Of a stretch of DNA of 64,000 nt, positions 28,239 to 36,131 are shown in pieces. The notes under the pieces were generated by a model. The model did not search any database, was not told the DNA's origin, and was given only the letters and a program-made list of their open reading frames with translations. The DNA lies in the NCBI RefSeq assembly GCF_038019025.1, contig NZ_CP150496.1:771501-835500 (forward strand). Direction: 5' to 3'. Source of the stretch: Polaribacter marinaquae. GTDB taxonomy: Bacteria > Bacteroidota > Bacteroidia > Flavobacteriales > Flavobacteriaceae. Every line of letters starts with the position of its first letter. Within the stretch, counting starts at the first letter, position 1. Position numbers and translations under genes: made by a program.

Positions 28239-29765
28239 TTAATTTAAAGCTTTATAAACTTGCTCTTTAAGCTGTTTTGCAGTATAAGGCTTACCAATTA
28301 CATCTTTAAAACCAATACTTTTATATCGTAAAACATCTTCTTCTGTAGTGTTTGCTGTTAATGCTAAAAAAGGAATTTTAGAGTTATCACTTGCAAATTC
28401 ATTAGACATTTGAACTAACTGTTCGCCTGTAATATTTGGCATGTGTATATCTAAAAGAACGATATCAAAAATGTTATTTTTTAACAATTGTAAAGCTTCA
28501 AAACCATCTTTTACTAAAGTTAAAACTACATTTTCAGATTTTAAAATATGAGAAACAATTGATTGATTTAACACATCATCATCTGCTACTAATATTCTTT
28601 TGCCTACTAAATTTATGTCGGTAAATTTCTCTGGATTCTGATTCTGAGATTGCTGATTTTGCTTCGGTTTTGAAAAAGGAATTTTTACTTTAAACAAAGT
28701 ACCAGAATTCAGTTTACTTTTCACAGAGATTTCTCCGTTCATTGCCAAAAGCAACTTCTTAACAATAGACAAACCAAGACCAGCGCCACCGTACACTCGA
28801 TTATCATCTTTATTATTTTGCTGATATTCATTAAAAATTTTAGAAGCTTGTTCAGCAGTCATTCCTCTACCAGAATCTTCAATTAAAAAGTTTAAAAGAA
28901 CCTGATTTTCTTCTTCTGAATCTATATTTAACTTTAAAGATATAACTCCTTTTTCAGTAAATTTTAAAGCGTTTGATAATAAATTAGATAAGATTTGATT
29001 TACTCGAACATCGTCACCAATTAAAACTTTAGGTATATTTTCATCAACCTCTAAAGCTAAAGTAATTTTGTTGTTTTTATTCTGGAATCTATAATTATCA
29101 ATGGCATTTTTAGCAACTTCATGAACATTTAATTCGGAATTTACCAAATCTAATTTTCCGGCTTCTATTCTAGATAAATCTAAAATATCGTTTACAATTA
29201 CTTTAAGGTTTTTACCAGATAAAGATAAAAGATTGGCATATTCTTTAACATTATCATTTATACTTTCATTAGAAATCATTTCAGAATATCCTAAAATAAC
29301 ATTTAAAGGATTTCTGATTTCATGACTCATCATTGCTAAAAATCGAGACTTTTCTTCGTTTGCTTTATCTGCAATTTTTCTTAATCGATCTAACTCAATA
29401 TTTTTTTCTGCCAGTTCTCTTTTCACAAAGAAAATATCGTTTCGATTTTGATTTAATTGATCGACGTATTTATAAACATTTGTTCTGTTATGAATTAAAA
29501 CTGTTACAACCTTGCTTGTATTAAACAACTCTAAATCAACATTAAATTCTTGATTATCTGCGTTAACAACCATGCCCTCTAACAGAAACGAAGTATTTTC
29601 TTCTAAAGCTTCTAATGTTCCTTCTAAAAAAGGACAGACATCAAAAATACTTTGATTTAAACGAAATTCTGAGATAGCAAATTTACCAGCATCGATATTT
29701 AAAATCACACCAGAAATATTGGTGGTAATTTGTATAAAAACATCTTCTATTTTTGCTGGTATCAA
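28239..29765 (-). CDS. Cytosolic hybrid histidine kinase with C-terminal receiver domain
   Basis: 508 residues, no membrane segment. A ~105-residue PAS-like sensor region is followed by a coiled coil (about 108-140), HisKA with MSHEIRNP (phospho-acceptor His148), HATPase_c (ILSNLLSNALKF, DSGRGM, GGAGLGLSIV), and a receiver (about 388-508) with DDD, phospho-acceptor Asp in VLLDIHMPN, and a late Lys in GKPY. It starts with TTG 7 bases after the stop of the Rab-like GTPase gene, last of a four-gene operon. I infer that the GTPase module feeds this kinase. No separate output protein is encoded here. Confidence 0.92.
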   Translation of the reverse strand: MIPAKIEDVFIQITTNISGVILNIDAGKFAISEFRLNQSIFDVCPFLEGTLEALEENTSFLLEGMVVNADNQEFNVDLELFNTSKVVTVLIHNRTNVYKYVDQLNQNRNDIFFVKRELAEKNIELDRLRKIADKANEEKSRFLAMMSHEIRNPLNVILGYSEMISNESINDNVKEYANLLSLSGKNLKVIVNDILDLSRIEAGKLDLVNSELNVHEVAKNAIDNYRFQNKNNKITLALEVDENIPKVLIGDDVRVNQILSNLLSNALKFTEKGVISLKLNIDSEEENQVLLNFLIEDSGRGMTAEQASKIFNEYQQNNKDDNRVYGGAGLGLSIVKKLLLAMNGEISVKSKLNSGTLFKVKIPFSKPKQNQQSQNQNPEKFTDINLVGKRILVADDDVLNQSIVSHILKSENVVLTLVKDGFEALQLLKNNIFDIVLLDIHMPNITGEQLVQMSNEFASDNSKIPFLALTANTTEEDVLRYKSIGFKDVIGKPYTAKQLKEQVYKALN

Positions 29766-29772
29766 GTGAATT

Positions 29773-30258
29773 TTATTTTAATGAATTTGCTGCTAACTTT
29801 AAAAATGCATTCTCTACGTTTTCATTTTCTTTTGCACTTGTAATTAGATCTATATCTAAAGAAACTTTATTTTTAACTGCTAACAACTCATCTTCTGTAA
29901 GTAAATCTTTTTTGTTACCCACAATGGTTATTTCTTTTAAACCAGACAATTCTTTTACGTTACCAACGTATTCATCTAATTTTAAATACGTTTCTTCTCT
30001 GCTTAAATCGAAAACATACATGGCTGCTTTTGCTCCTAAAAAATAAGCTTTGGGTATTTTTTCATCTTCACTTGTACCTGCAACGTCCCAAATTAAAAGT
30101 TTAATTTCTTGATTTTCGTAGGATACAATTTTAGAACTAACCCTAACACCAATAGTGCTTATATAGTCTTCTGAGAATTGATTTAAAACAAATCTTCTAA
30201 TTAAAGATGTTTTACCAACGCCAAAATTACCAACTAATAAAACTTTTTTAGCTATCAT
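29773..30258 (-). CDS. Rab/Ras-like small GTPase
   Basis: 161 residues, almost entirely a Ras-superfamily G domain. G1 is GNFGVGKTS, switch I is YISTIGVRVSSK (very Rab-like), G3 is WDVAGT, G4 is NKKD and G5 is TSAKE. The residue equivalent to the catalytic Gln61 is Thr (DVAGT), so intrinsic hydrolysis may be slow. No C-terminal prenylation cysteines. Bacterial relatives include MglA-type and spirochaete/cyanobacterial Rab-like proteins. It lies 5 bases after the longin-like partner gene and 7 bases before the histidine kinase, so one transcript is very likely. Confidence 0.92.
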   Translation of the reverse strand: MIAKKVLLVGNFGVGKTSLIRRFVLNQFSEDYISTIGVRVSSKIVSYENQEIKLLIWDVAGTSEDEKIPKAYFLGAKAAMYVFDLSREETYLKLDEYVGNVKELSGLKEITIVGNKKDLLTEDELLAVKNKVSLDIDLITSAKENENVENAFLKLAANSLK

Positions 30259-30263
30259 TATTA

Positions 30264-31070
30264 TTAATCTATTAAATGTCTTTCTATTAAGACATTCAGT
30301 TTAACTTCATCTGATAAATAATCGCGATCTCTTAAGATAATTTCTGCTAAATTATTTACGTTATCAGACAAGTTCTCTCTAAATTCATTGTTAATTACTC
30401 CTGAAGTTGCAATTGCAATGTATATCGTTTTGAAGTTTTTTATGGTAAGCTGAAAGTTATCGAATCGAATATCTTCTAAATTTTGATCTTCTTTAGAAAA
30501 CGCTTCTTCTGCAAATGATTTAATGGCTGTTAACATACCAGAAACCATATCTTTATCTGCAATATTACCTCTTGTAAAATTTCCCGATAATAAACCAGAG
30601 TCTTTTTCTATGATAAAAACCTCTTCTATTATTGGCTCAAAAACTTCTTGTAGTACATCTTCTGCATCACTCTTTTTTCCTTTAAAAAACCTTTTTAAGA
30701 TTTCAGTAATCGAGAATTTTTCTGTGATGGTTTTATTAATACTGTCAGACAACTTTGTTATTTCACTAACAATTGCTTTCTTAATAAGTTTACCCATTAT
30801 TGGGTATAAAGCTTCTACAACCTCATCTTGCGAGTCTCTAATTTGTACTTTTATTGTTTCTGTAATCGTGCTTCCAAAATAAGCTGGAAAATTTTTACGA
30901 AGATCTTCAATTTTTTCATCTACTACAGGCGTAACCTTCTCAGATAATCTTTCTTTTTCTAAAATTCTATTACTTAAATCAGAAAACTTATCTCTATCTT
31001 CTTCTAATAAAAGTTCTCTGAGCAACTCAAAACGATTGTCTTTTTTGTTATCTACAGTTTCCTTTTTCAT
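30264..31070 (-). CDS. GTPase-associated protein with C-terminal roadblock/longin-like region
   Basis: 268 residues, soluble. The N-terminal ~140 residues (FELLRELLLEEDRDKF, then a helical stretch with ALYPIMGKLIKKAI) resemble the cytosolic N-terminal part of certain large OmpA-family and GTPase-linked proteins. From about 160 the pattern EVFIIEKDSGLL, DMVSGMLTAIKSFAEEAF, NFKTIYIAIATSGV looks like a roadblock/longin fold, the fold of MglB-type GTPase regulators. It starts at the base after the upstream stop. I infer it is the effector or GAP of the Rab-like GTPase. Assignment is from remembered family patterns. Confidence 0.7.
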   Translation of the reverse strand: MKKETVDNKKDNRFELLRELLLEEDRDKFSDLSNRILEKERLSEKVTPVVDEKIEDLRKNFPAYFGSTITETIKVQIRDSQDEVVEALYPIMGKLIKKAIVSEITKLSDSINKTITEKFSITEILKRFFKGKKSDAEDVLQEVFEPIIEEVFIIEKDSGLLSGNFTRGNIADKDMVSGMLTAIKSFAEEAFSKEDQNLEDIRFDNFQLTIKNFKTIYIAIATSGVINNEFRENLSDNVNNLAEIILRDRDYLSDEVKLNVLIERHLID

Positions 31071-31424
31071 CTATTCTTGCAACATCAATGCAATTTTTTC
31101 TAAAGCTTTTCCTAATTTTTTTCTATCTGCTTTTTCATCATCTAAATCTGCCAATTTCTTATCTAAATCTTCGTTTAAATCTTGAAATTTATGATCCATT
31201 AGACTTTCTAAATCTGCTAATTTATTTTCTAAATTTGCTACAGATTCTCCTAAGTTTTTTTGAGTTTCGTCTCGTAATGCTTTAATTCTGTTAAAAACAT
31301 CTTCAAACTCAGAATTGTATTGCTGAATATTTTCACCAAAAATTAAATCTCTTACTGCTGCAATTCTACTATCTTCTACTTGATTAGCTTTGGTTGCTTT
31401 GCTATTCTCTGACTTGTTTTCCAT
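31071..31424 (-). CDS. Small coiled-coil protein of the GTPase operon
   Basis: 117 residues, soluble. The segment VRDLIFGENIQQYNSEF (about 24-40) echoes the N-terminal LRELLLEEDRDKFSD of the next protein, hinting at a shared short domain. The rest (about 45-117) is a continuous acidic/basic coiled coil with leucine heptads. It is the first gene of the four-gene operon; its stop codon abuts the next ATG. Probably a scaffold; function unknown. Confidence 0.65.
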   Translation of the reverse strand: MENKSENSKATKANQVEDSRIAAVRDLIFGENIQQYNSEFEDVFNRIKALRDETQKNLGESVANLENKLADLESLMDHKFQDLNEDLDKKLADLDDEKADRKKLGKALEKIALMLQE

Positions 31425-31531
31425 CTATATTATTAATTGCGTTGATTTATTTGGCTTATTAAATAAAGCAATTTTTTTTGCTTTTATTACCTATAATAAC
31501 AAATATACGTTAAAATATAATTATTTAAAAT

Positions 31532-32314
31532 CTAACTTGTTATTTTTAAACCATCATAAGCCAAATAAACATTTGGCGGTAAGTTTTTAGAGACTTCTTT
31601 ATGAAAACCTAATTTGTGACTAATATGCGTAAAATAAGTTTTTTTAGGCTTAATTTTTGCCACAAAATCTAAGGCTTCTTCTAAGTTAAAATGTGTAGGA
31701 TGCGCCTCTAATCGTAAAGCATTTACTATTAAAACATCTAAGTTTTTTAGCTTATCAATTTCTGATGTTGCAATAGTTTTTACATCTGTTAAATAAGCAA
31801 TATTTTCTATTTTGTAACCTAAAATAGGCAAATTACCATGCAAAACCTGTATTGGTGTTACATTTAAATTACCTAATTTAAAACTTTGATTATCAACAAT
31901 AGTTGGTTGTACACTTGGTGCACCAGGATATCTATTTTCTTTAGAAAATATATACTGAAAACGTTGTTCTAAACTTTCTAACGTTCTCTTATTTAAATAA
32001 ATAGGCATCTCTCCTATTTTATAACAATAAGGTCTTAAATCATCTAAACCTGCTGTATGATCTGCATGTTCGTGGGTAAATAAAACGCCTTCTACCAATT
32101 GCACATTCTCTCTAAGCATTTGTTGTCTAAAATCTGGACCACAATCGATAACATAAGACGCATCATCCGAAGAAATTAACACAGAAGATCGTAAGCGCTT
32201 ATCTTTAAAATCTTTAGACAAACAAACAGGATCGTTACTTGCTATCATTGGTATACCTTGTGATGTACCAGTACCTAAAAAAGTAATATTTAACAGTTTT
32301 TTATCAGTTTTCAT
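31532..32314 (-). CDS. PhnP-like MBL-fold metal-dependent hydrolase
   Basis: 260 residues. Metallo-beta-lactamase motifs: GTGTSQGIPMI opening, FTHEHADHTAGLDDLRP (HxHxDH), and late His in THISHKLG. The opening and the DDLRP sequence match the PhnP/LipB-like phosphodiesterase group. The natural substrate (cyclic nucleotide or ribosyl phosphate) is unknown. A TATTTTTG element (minus strand, 32327-32320) lies only 5 bases before the ATG, so any transcript from it would be nearly leaderless. Confidence 0.88.
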   Translation of the reverse strand: MKTDKKLLNITFLGTGTSQGIPMIASNDPVCLSKDFKDKRLRSSVLISSDDASYVIDCGPDFRQQMLRENVQLVEGVLFTHEHADHTAGLDDLRPYCYKIGEMPIYLNKRTLESLEQRFQYIFSKENRYPGAPSVQPTIVDNQSFKLGNLNVTPIQVLHGNLPILGYKIENIAYLTDVKTIATSEIDKLKNLDVLIVNALRLEAHPTHFNLEEALDFVAKIKPKKTYFTHISHKLGFHKEVSKNLPPNVYLAYDGLKITS

Positions 32315-32360
32315 TGAAACAAAAATAAGATAAAAATTTACTGATTACACACTTATTTAG

Positions 32361-32368
32361 TACATTTG
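32361..32368 (+). promoter_or_regulatory. TAnnTTTG -7 promoter element
   Basis: TACATTTG, 23 bases before the ATG at 32392. Confidence 0.5.
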
Positions 32369-32391
32369 TTGCGATAATTAAAAACGAATTT

Positions 32392-33840
32392 ATGGCAATT
32401 TCTTTAAAAGGAGATCAAGAAATAAGTAGTGTACCAACAACTAAAAGCAAAGCGCTTAGAATTAACTTAAACTCTGACATTTACGGTACTTTTGCCGAAA
32501 TTGGAGCCGGACAAGAAACAGCGCGTAATTTTTTTAGATCTGGTGCTGCTTCTGGTACAATTGCAAAGGCAATGAGTGCATATGATAAAGATTTTTCTGA
32601 CGCTATTTATGGTATCGAAGAAGATAAACGTTATGTTACTCAACCTCGTTTAAAGAAAATGTTACGTCATGAAATCGATTTAATGGAAGATCGATTAAGT
32701 AGATCTAAACATCCTGATAAATTATTTTTTAGTTATGCAAATACCGTAACAACTATAGATTTTGCAAAGAAATTTAAAGGTCATGGTTGGGTCGGAATCC
32801 GTTTTCAATTAGATCCTTTAGAAGGGTACAACGAAATTATTTTACACTTACGTTTTAAAGAAACAGATGCTCGTTTACAGCAAGAAACTTTAGGTATTTT
32901 AGGTGTAAACTTAATTTATGGTGCTTTTTACTTAAATGATAATCCGAAAGAATTGGTAAAATCTTTTTACCATAATTTAAGTAACGATCAATTAGAAATT
33001 GATATGATTAATTTCTCTGGACCTCGTTTTATGTATGTTGATAACCGTTTAATGAGTTTACAATTACTTAAAAACGGAATGACAAATGCGGTAATGTTTG
33101 GCCCAGACGGAAACAACTTATTACCAGCACAAGTATTATACAAAAAGAATATTTTGGCCTTAAGAGGTAGCTTTAGACCAGTTACTAAGGTAAATATGGA
33201 TATGTTTGAGAAGTCGAAAAAACTTTTCTTCGAAGAAAATAAAGTTGAAGAAAGTAAAACACAAGTTATTTTCGAAATTACCTTAAGTAATTTAAGTGCA
33301 GAAGGTAAAATTAACGAAAGAGACTTTTTAGACAGAGCAGAACTACTTTGTTCACTGGGACAAAATGTAATGATTACTAGTTTTCAGCAATACTTTAAAT
33401 TGGTAGAATACTTTAGTGAATTCACCAAAGAAAGAATGGGGTTAACTATGGGTGTTCAAAACTTAATTCAAATTTTTGATGAAAAGTACTACAGAAATTT
33501 AAGTGGTGGAATTTTAGAAGCATTTGGTAAACTTTTCTATAGAGATTTAAAAGTTTACATGTATCCTTATCACGATCAAGCATCAGGAGAATACATTACC
33601 AGCGAGAACTTAAAAGTGCACCCTAGAATGAAAGAATTATTTAAATTCTTTAAGCACAATGGTAAAGTTGTAGATATTGATGACTTTGATAAAGAAATTT
33701 TAGATATTTTTTCTCGTACAGTTTTAAAAATGATTTTAGACGGTAAAAAAGGTTGGGAAGAAATGTTACCAGAAGGAATTCCAGAAATAATTAAGCAAAA
33801 AAGATTGTTTGGTTACTCTAGATCTAGAATAGATAAATAA
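32392..33840 (+). CDS. Conserved Bacteroidota protein (often labelled TonB receptor or NaMN adenylyltransferase)
   Basis: 482 residues, cytosolic, no signal peptide and no membrane segment. Highly conserved in appearance: LRINLNSDIYGTFAEIGAGQETARNFF at the start, AMSAYDKDFSDAIYG, FSYANTV, NGMTNAVMFGPDGNN, and ALRGSFRPVTKVNMDM. I recognise this as a widespread protein whose database names conflict. A TonB receptor is ruled out by topology, and an adenylyltransferase HxGH motif is not visible. True function unknown. Monocistronic with its own promoter element. Confidence 0.75.
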   Translation: MAISLKGDQEISSVPTTKSKALRINLNSDIYGTFAEIGAGQETARNFFRSGAASGTIAKAMSAYDKDFSDAIYGIEEDKRYVTQPRLKKMLRHEIDLMEDRLSRSKHPDKLFFSYANTVTTIDFAKKFKGHGWVGIRFQLDPLEGYNEIILHLRFKETDARLQQETLGILGVNLIYGAFYLNDNPKELVKSFYHNLSNDQLEIDMINFSGPRFMYVDNRLMSLQLLKNGMTNAVMFGPDGNNLLPAQVLYKKNILALRGSFRPVTKVNMDMFEKSKKLFFEENKVEESKTQVIFEITLSNLSAEGKINERDFLDRAELLCSLGQNVMITSFQQYFKLVEYFSEFTKERMGLTMGVQNLIQIFDEKYYRNLSGGILEAFGKLFYRDLKVYMYPYHDQASGEYITSENLKVHPRMKELFKFFKHNGKVVDIDDFDKEILDIFSRTVLKMILDGKKGWEEMLPEGIPEIIKQKRLFGYSRSRIDK

Positions 33841-33848
33841 TCTAGATT

Positions 33849-33875
33849 AAACCTTTTGTATAAAATTTTGTCTTA
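33849..33875 (+). promoter_or_regulatory. Putative ECF-type promoter, copy 1 (before sigma gene)
   Basis: AAACCTTTTGTA (33849-33860), 9 bases, then GTCTTA (33870-33875), 17 bases before the TTG start of the sigma gene. The same two blocks at identical spacing precede the next gene (34440-34466). Repetition in front of both genes suggests autoregulation. Confidence 0.6.
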
Positions 33876-33892
33876 CTAAAAAAACAACCCAA

Positions 33893-34441
33893 TTGAAAGA
33901 CGAAATTGTTTTAATAGAACAACTTAAAAATGTTGCCACTAGAGAAGCTGCTTTTAGAGAGTTAATAAGACTCTACAAAGAGCGCTTGTATTGGCATATA
34001 CGTAAAATTGTAGTTTCTCATGATGATGCAGACGACGTTTTACAAAACACATTTATAAAGGTTTACAAAAACATCGATAAGTTTAACCAAGAAAGCAAGT
34101 TGTTTTCTTGGATGTACAGAATTGCAACAAACGAATCTATTACATTTATTAATAAACGTGCAAAAGACAGAAATGTAGATATTTCTGAAATGCACGAACA
34201 ATTAGCATCTAGTTTAGAAAGTGATGTGTATTTTTCTGGTGATGAAATTCAGATTATACTTCAAAAAGCAATTGCTACCCTACCACAAAAGCAGCAACTT
34301 GTATTTAACATGAAATATTTTGATGAAATTAAGTATAACGAAATGTCAGAAATTTTAGAAACTTCTGTAGGAGCTCTTAAATCTTCTTATTTTCATGCAG
34401 TTAAAAAAATAGAAAGCTATATAAAAAATCAAACAGATTAA
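33893..34441 (+). CDS. ECF RNA polymerase sigma factor (cassette 1)
   Basis: 182 residues. Region 2 (about 20-90) has DDADDVLQNTFIKVYKNIDKF and SWMYRIATNESI; region 4 (about 120-175) has LPQKQQLVFNMKYF and the helix-turn-helix KYNEMSEILETSVGALKSS. No region 3, as in ECF factors. The start is TTG. It is followed by a single-membrane-span protein and a CpxP-like protein, the usual sigma / anti-sigma / sensor order in Bacteroidota. Likely autoregulated through the repeated element upstream. Confidence 0.92.
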   Translation: MKDEIVLIEQLKNVATREAAFRELIRLYKERLYWHIRKIVVSHDDADDVLQNTFIKVYKNIDKFNQESKLFSWMYRIATNESITFINKRAKDRNVDISEMHEQLASSLESDVYFSGDEIQIILQKAIATLPQKQQLVFNMKYFDEIKYNEMSEILETSVGALKSSYFHAVKKIESYIKNQTD

Positions 34442-34466
34442 ACCTTTTGTAAATAATTGTGTCTAA
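34440..34466 (+). promoter_or_regulatory. Putative ECF-type promoter, copy 2 (before the membrane protein)
   Basis: AAACCTTTTGTA (34440-34451), 9 bases, then GTCTAA (34461-34466). The first block overlaps the sigma gene stop codon; the ATG follows 9 bases after the second block, so the leader would be very short. Confidence 0.55.
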
Positions 34467-34475
34467 ATAGTAATT

Positions 34476-35018
34476 ATGGAAAACAATATTAAACATAGCG
34501 AAGACTTTTTAAAATCGGTAATTAAAAAAAATACTGGTTTATCTGCTCCCGAAAATTATTTTGAGAATGCAGAAGATAAATTCTCTGCCTTTCTTAAAGA
34601 AGAAAAATTTCCGAAAGAAAATGGTTTTTCTATACCAGATAATTACTTTGAAAAAGTAGAAGATTCAATAATAAACAAAGTAATTGTTTCTAAAAAAGGT
34701 AAAGTAATCTCTTTAAAAGATAAAATAATTAGGTTTATACCAATTGCAGCAGCCGCTTCTGTTGTGTTATTTTTAAGCATCAATTTTTATAACAATTTTA
34801 AAAGTGATGAAATAAATTTTGACACTTTAGCTGAAACAGATATAGAAAACTGGGTAATTGAAAATGCTAGTGATATTTCCGATGAAGATTTTGCAGCCTT
34901 AATTAATAATGAAGTATATAACGAAAATGACTTTGCTTTTGCAAGTTTAAACAATACAGATATAGAAGATTACATTATAGATTCTGAAAACACATCTTTA
35001 TTAAACGAAAACTATTAA
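34476..35018 (+). CDS. Single-span membrane protein, probable anti-sigma factor
   Basis: 180 residues. The cytosolic N-terminal ~85 residues contain two copies of a short motif (APENYFENAEDKF and IPDNYFEKVEDSI), a common feature of Bacteroidota sigma-linked proteins. One membrane segment lies at about 87-107, then an acidic periplasmic tail. No zinc-binding HxxxCxxC motif. Role as anti-sigma is inferred from position directly behind the ECF gene. Confidence 0.7.
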   Translation: MENNIKHSEDFLKSVIKKNTGLSAPENYFENAEDKFSAFLKEEKFPKENGFSIPDNYFEKVEDSIINKVIVSKKGKVISLKDKIIRFIPIAAAASVVLFLSINFYNNFKSDEINFDTLAETDIENWVIENASDISDEDFAALINNEVYNENDFAFASLNNTDIEDYIIDSENTSLLNENY

Positions 35019-35020
35019 TA

Positions 35021-35476
35021 ATGAAAAAATACATCTTACTTTTAACAATAATACTTACTTCTTTTAGCAGTATAGCACAACATACTAAAGAAAGTAGAAA
35101 AAAAATTAAAGCTTTAAAAACAGCTTATTTAACAGAAGAATTACAGCTTACTTCTAGCGAGGCAGAAAAATTTTGGCCTTTATACAACAAACACGAAGAA
35201 AAGATAGATTTTCTTAGAAATAAAGGACGTATAGAATACAAGAAAAAAATTAAAGAAGCAGGCGATTTAAGCAAATTAGAAGAATCTGATGCAAAAAAAC
35301 TAGTTTTATTAAGACTAGAGTTAGAAAACGAAATTGCCTCAGAAAAAGAAGATTTTAACACTAAAGTTTCTAAGTTTTTATCCTACAGAAAAATAATGAA
35401 ACTTCATATTTCTGAAAGAGAATTCGCTAGAAAGTTAATGAGAAAATATGGTAAAGGAAGAAGTAAAAAAGAATAA
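35021..35476 (+). CDS. CpxP/Spy-like periplasmic protein (sensor of ECF cassette 1)
   Basis: 151 residues: a signal peptide (about 1-19, ending SIAQ) and a helical body with LQLTSSEAEKFWPLYNKHEEK, an LTxxQ-like motif, as in the Spy/CpxP superfamily and 'sensor of ECF-type sigma factor' proteins. The C-terminus is strongly basic. It follows the membrane protein by 2 bases. Family members bind misfolded proteins or metals in the periplasm. Confidence 0.78.
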   Translation: MKKYILLLTIILTSFSSIAQHTKESRKKIKALKTAYLTEELQLTSSEAEKFWPLYNKHEEKIDFLRNKGRIEYKKKIKEAGDLSKLEESDAKKLVLLRLELENEIASEKEDFNTKVSKFLSYRKIMKLHISEREFARKLMRKYGKGRSKKE

Positions 35477-35496
35477 TAAAAACTTTATATAAATTA

Positions 35497-35525
35497 AAAA
35501 GAGGCTTTAAAGCCTCTTTTTTTTT
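35497..35525. terminator. Strong bidirectional terminator
   Basis: An 8-bp GC-containing stem (35497-35504 with 35511-35518) with a long T run on the plus strand and A's on the other side, between convergent genes. Confidence 0.88.
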
Positions 35526-35721
35526 ATTTCTTAAGTAAATTCATACATATTAAAAGTTCTGGTTTATTTGCTGTAAAACCTCTTAACCAAATTACAAGTT
35601 CGTTAATTTCGTACGGCAATAGTCTGTCTAAACTTTTTTGTAATTCTTTGCAAAAAAGATCTGAATTAAAGCTAACTTTTTTTAAAACCGTTTTCGTATA
35701 TTCAAACATTGCTCTAGCCAT
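35524..35721 (-). CDS. Small conserved protein, function unknown
   Basis: 65 residues, soluble. MARAMFEYTKTVLKKVSFNSDLF and LLPYEINELVIWLRGF look like a conserved small Flavobacteriia protein I have seen as 'hypothetical'. Helical, without cysteines except two near 24 and 59. It lies between a strong terminator and the next minus-strand gene's terminator, so it is its own unit. Confidence 0.65.
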   Translation of the reverse strand: MARAMFEYTKTVLKKVSFNSDLFCKELQKSLDRLLPYEINELVIWLRGFTANKPELLICMNLLKK

Positions 35722-35791
35722 AATTTAATAATATTTAAAGTTTTAACGTTAATAATTCATTTTTAGTATAACTAACCAAATTTAATAAAAA

Positions 35792-35817
35792 AACCATCAA
35801 CAGAAATGTTGATGGTT
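35792..35817 (-). terminator. Terminator of the 86-residue protein gene
   Basis: An 11-bp perfect stem with a 4-base loop (GAAA on the plus strand). On the minus strand it is followed by a T run (A's at 35786-35793). Confidence 0.85.
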
Positions 35818-35844
35818 GTTAAAAAATATCTAAAAAAATTAAGA

Positions 35845-36105
35845 TTAAATCTTATTAATTTTAGCGATTAAATCGTTGGCTCTTGTTTCTAACTCTGCAC
35901 TTACTTGCTTGTAATGTGCTTTTTTGTTTTCTACACCTTTTGCGTTAATTTTCCCAATTAAATCGTCAAAAGTGTTTATAGTTTCATCTATAACTGCCTC
36001 TACTTCTTTATTCTCTCCTTTAAGATCAACTTTTTCAGAAGCGTATCCAATAATATCTCCTAAAGTATAGTTAATATCTTTTTTTAAGTTTTTTATGCTT
36101 GCCAT
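35845..36105 (-). CDS. Small helical protein, function unknown
   Basis: 86 residues, soluble and helical. The pattern IKNLKKDINYTLGDIIGYA and TINTFDDLIGKIN recalls a small conserved Bacteroidota family of unknown role. A TAACTTTG -7 element on the minus strand (36134-36127) precedes it by 21 bases. It has its own terminator, so it is a monocistronic gene and probably well expressed. Confidence 0.65.
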   Translation of the reverse strand: MASIKNLKKDINYTLGDIIGYASEKVDLKGENKEVEAVIDETINTFDDLIGKINAKGVENKKAHYKQVSAELETRANDLIAKINKI

Positions 36106-36131
36106 AATTTATTTATTTTAAAGATGCAAAG

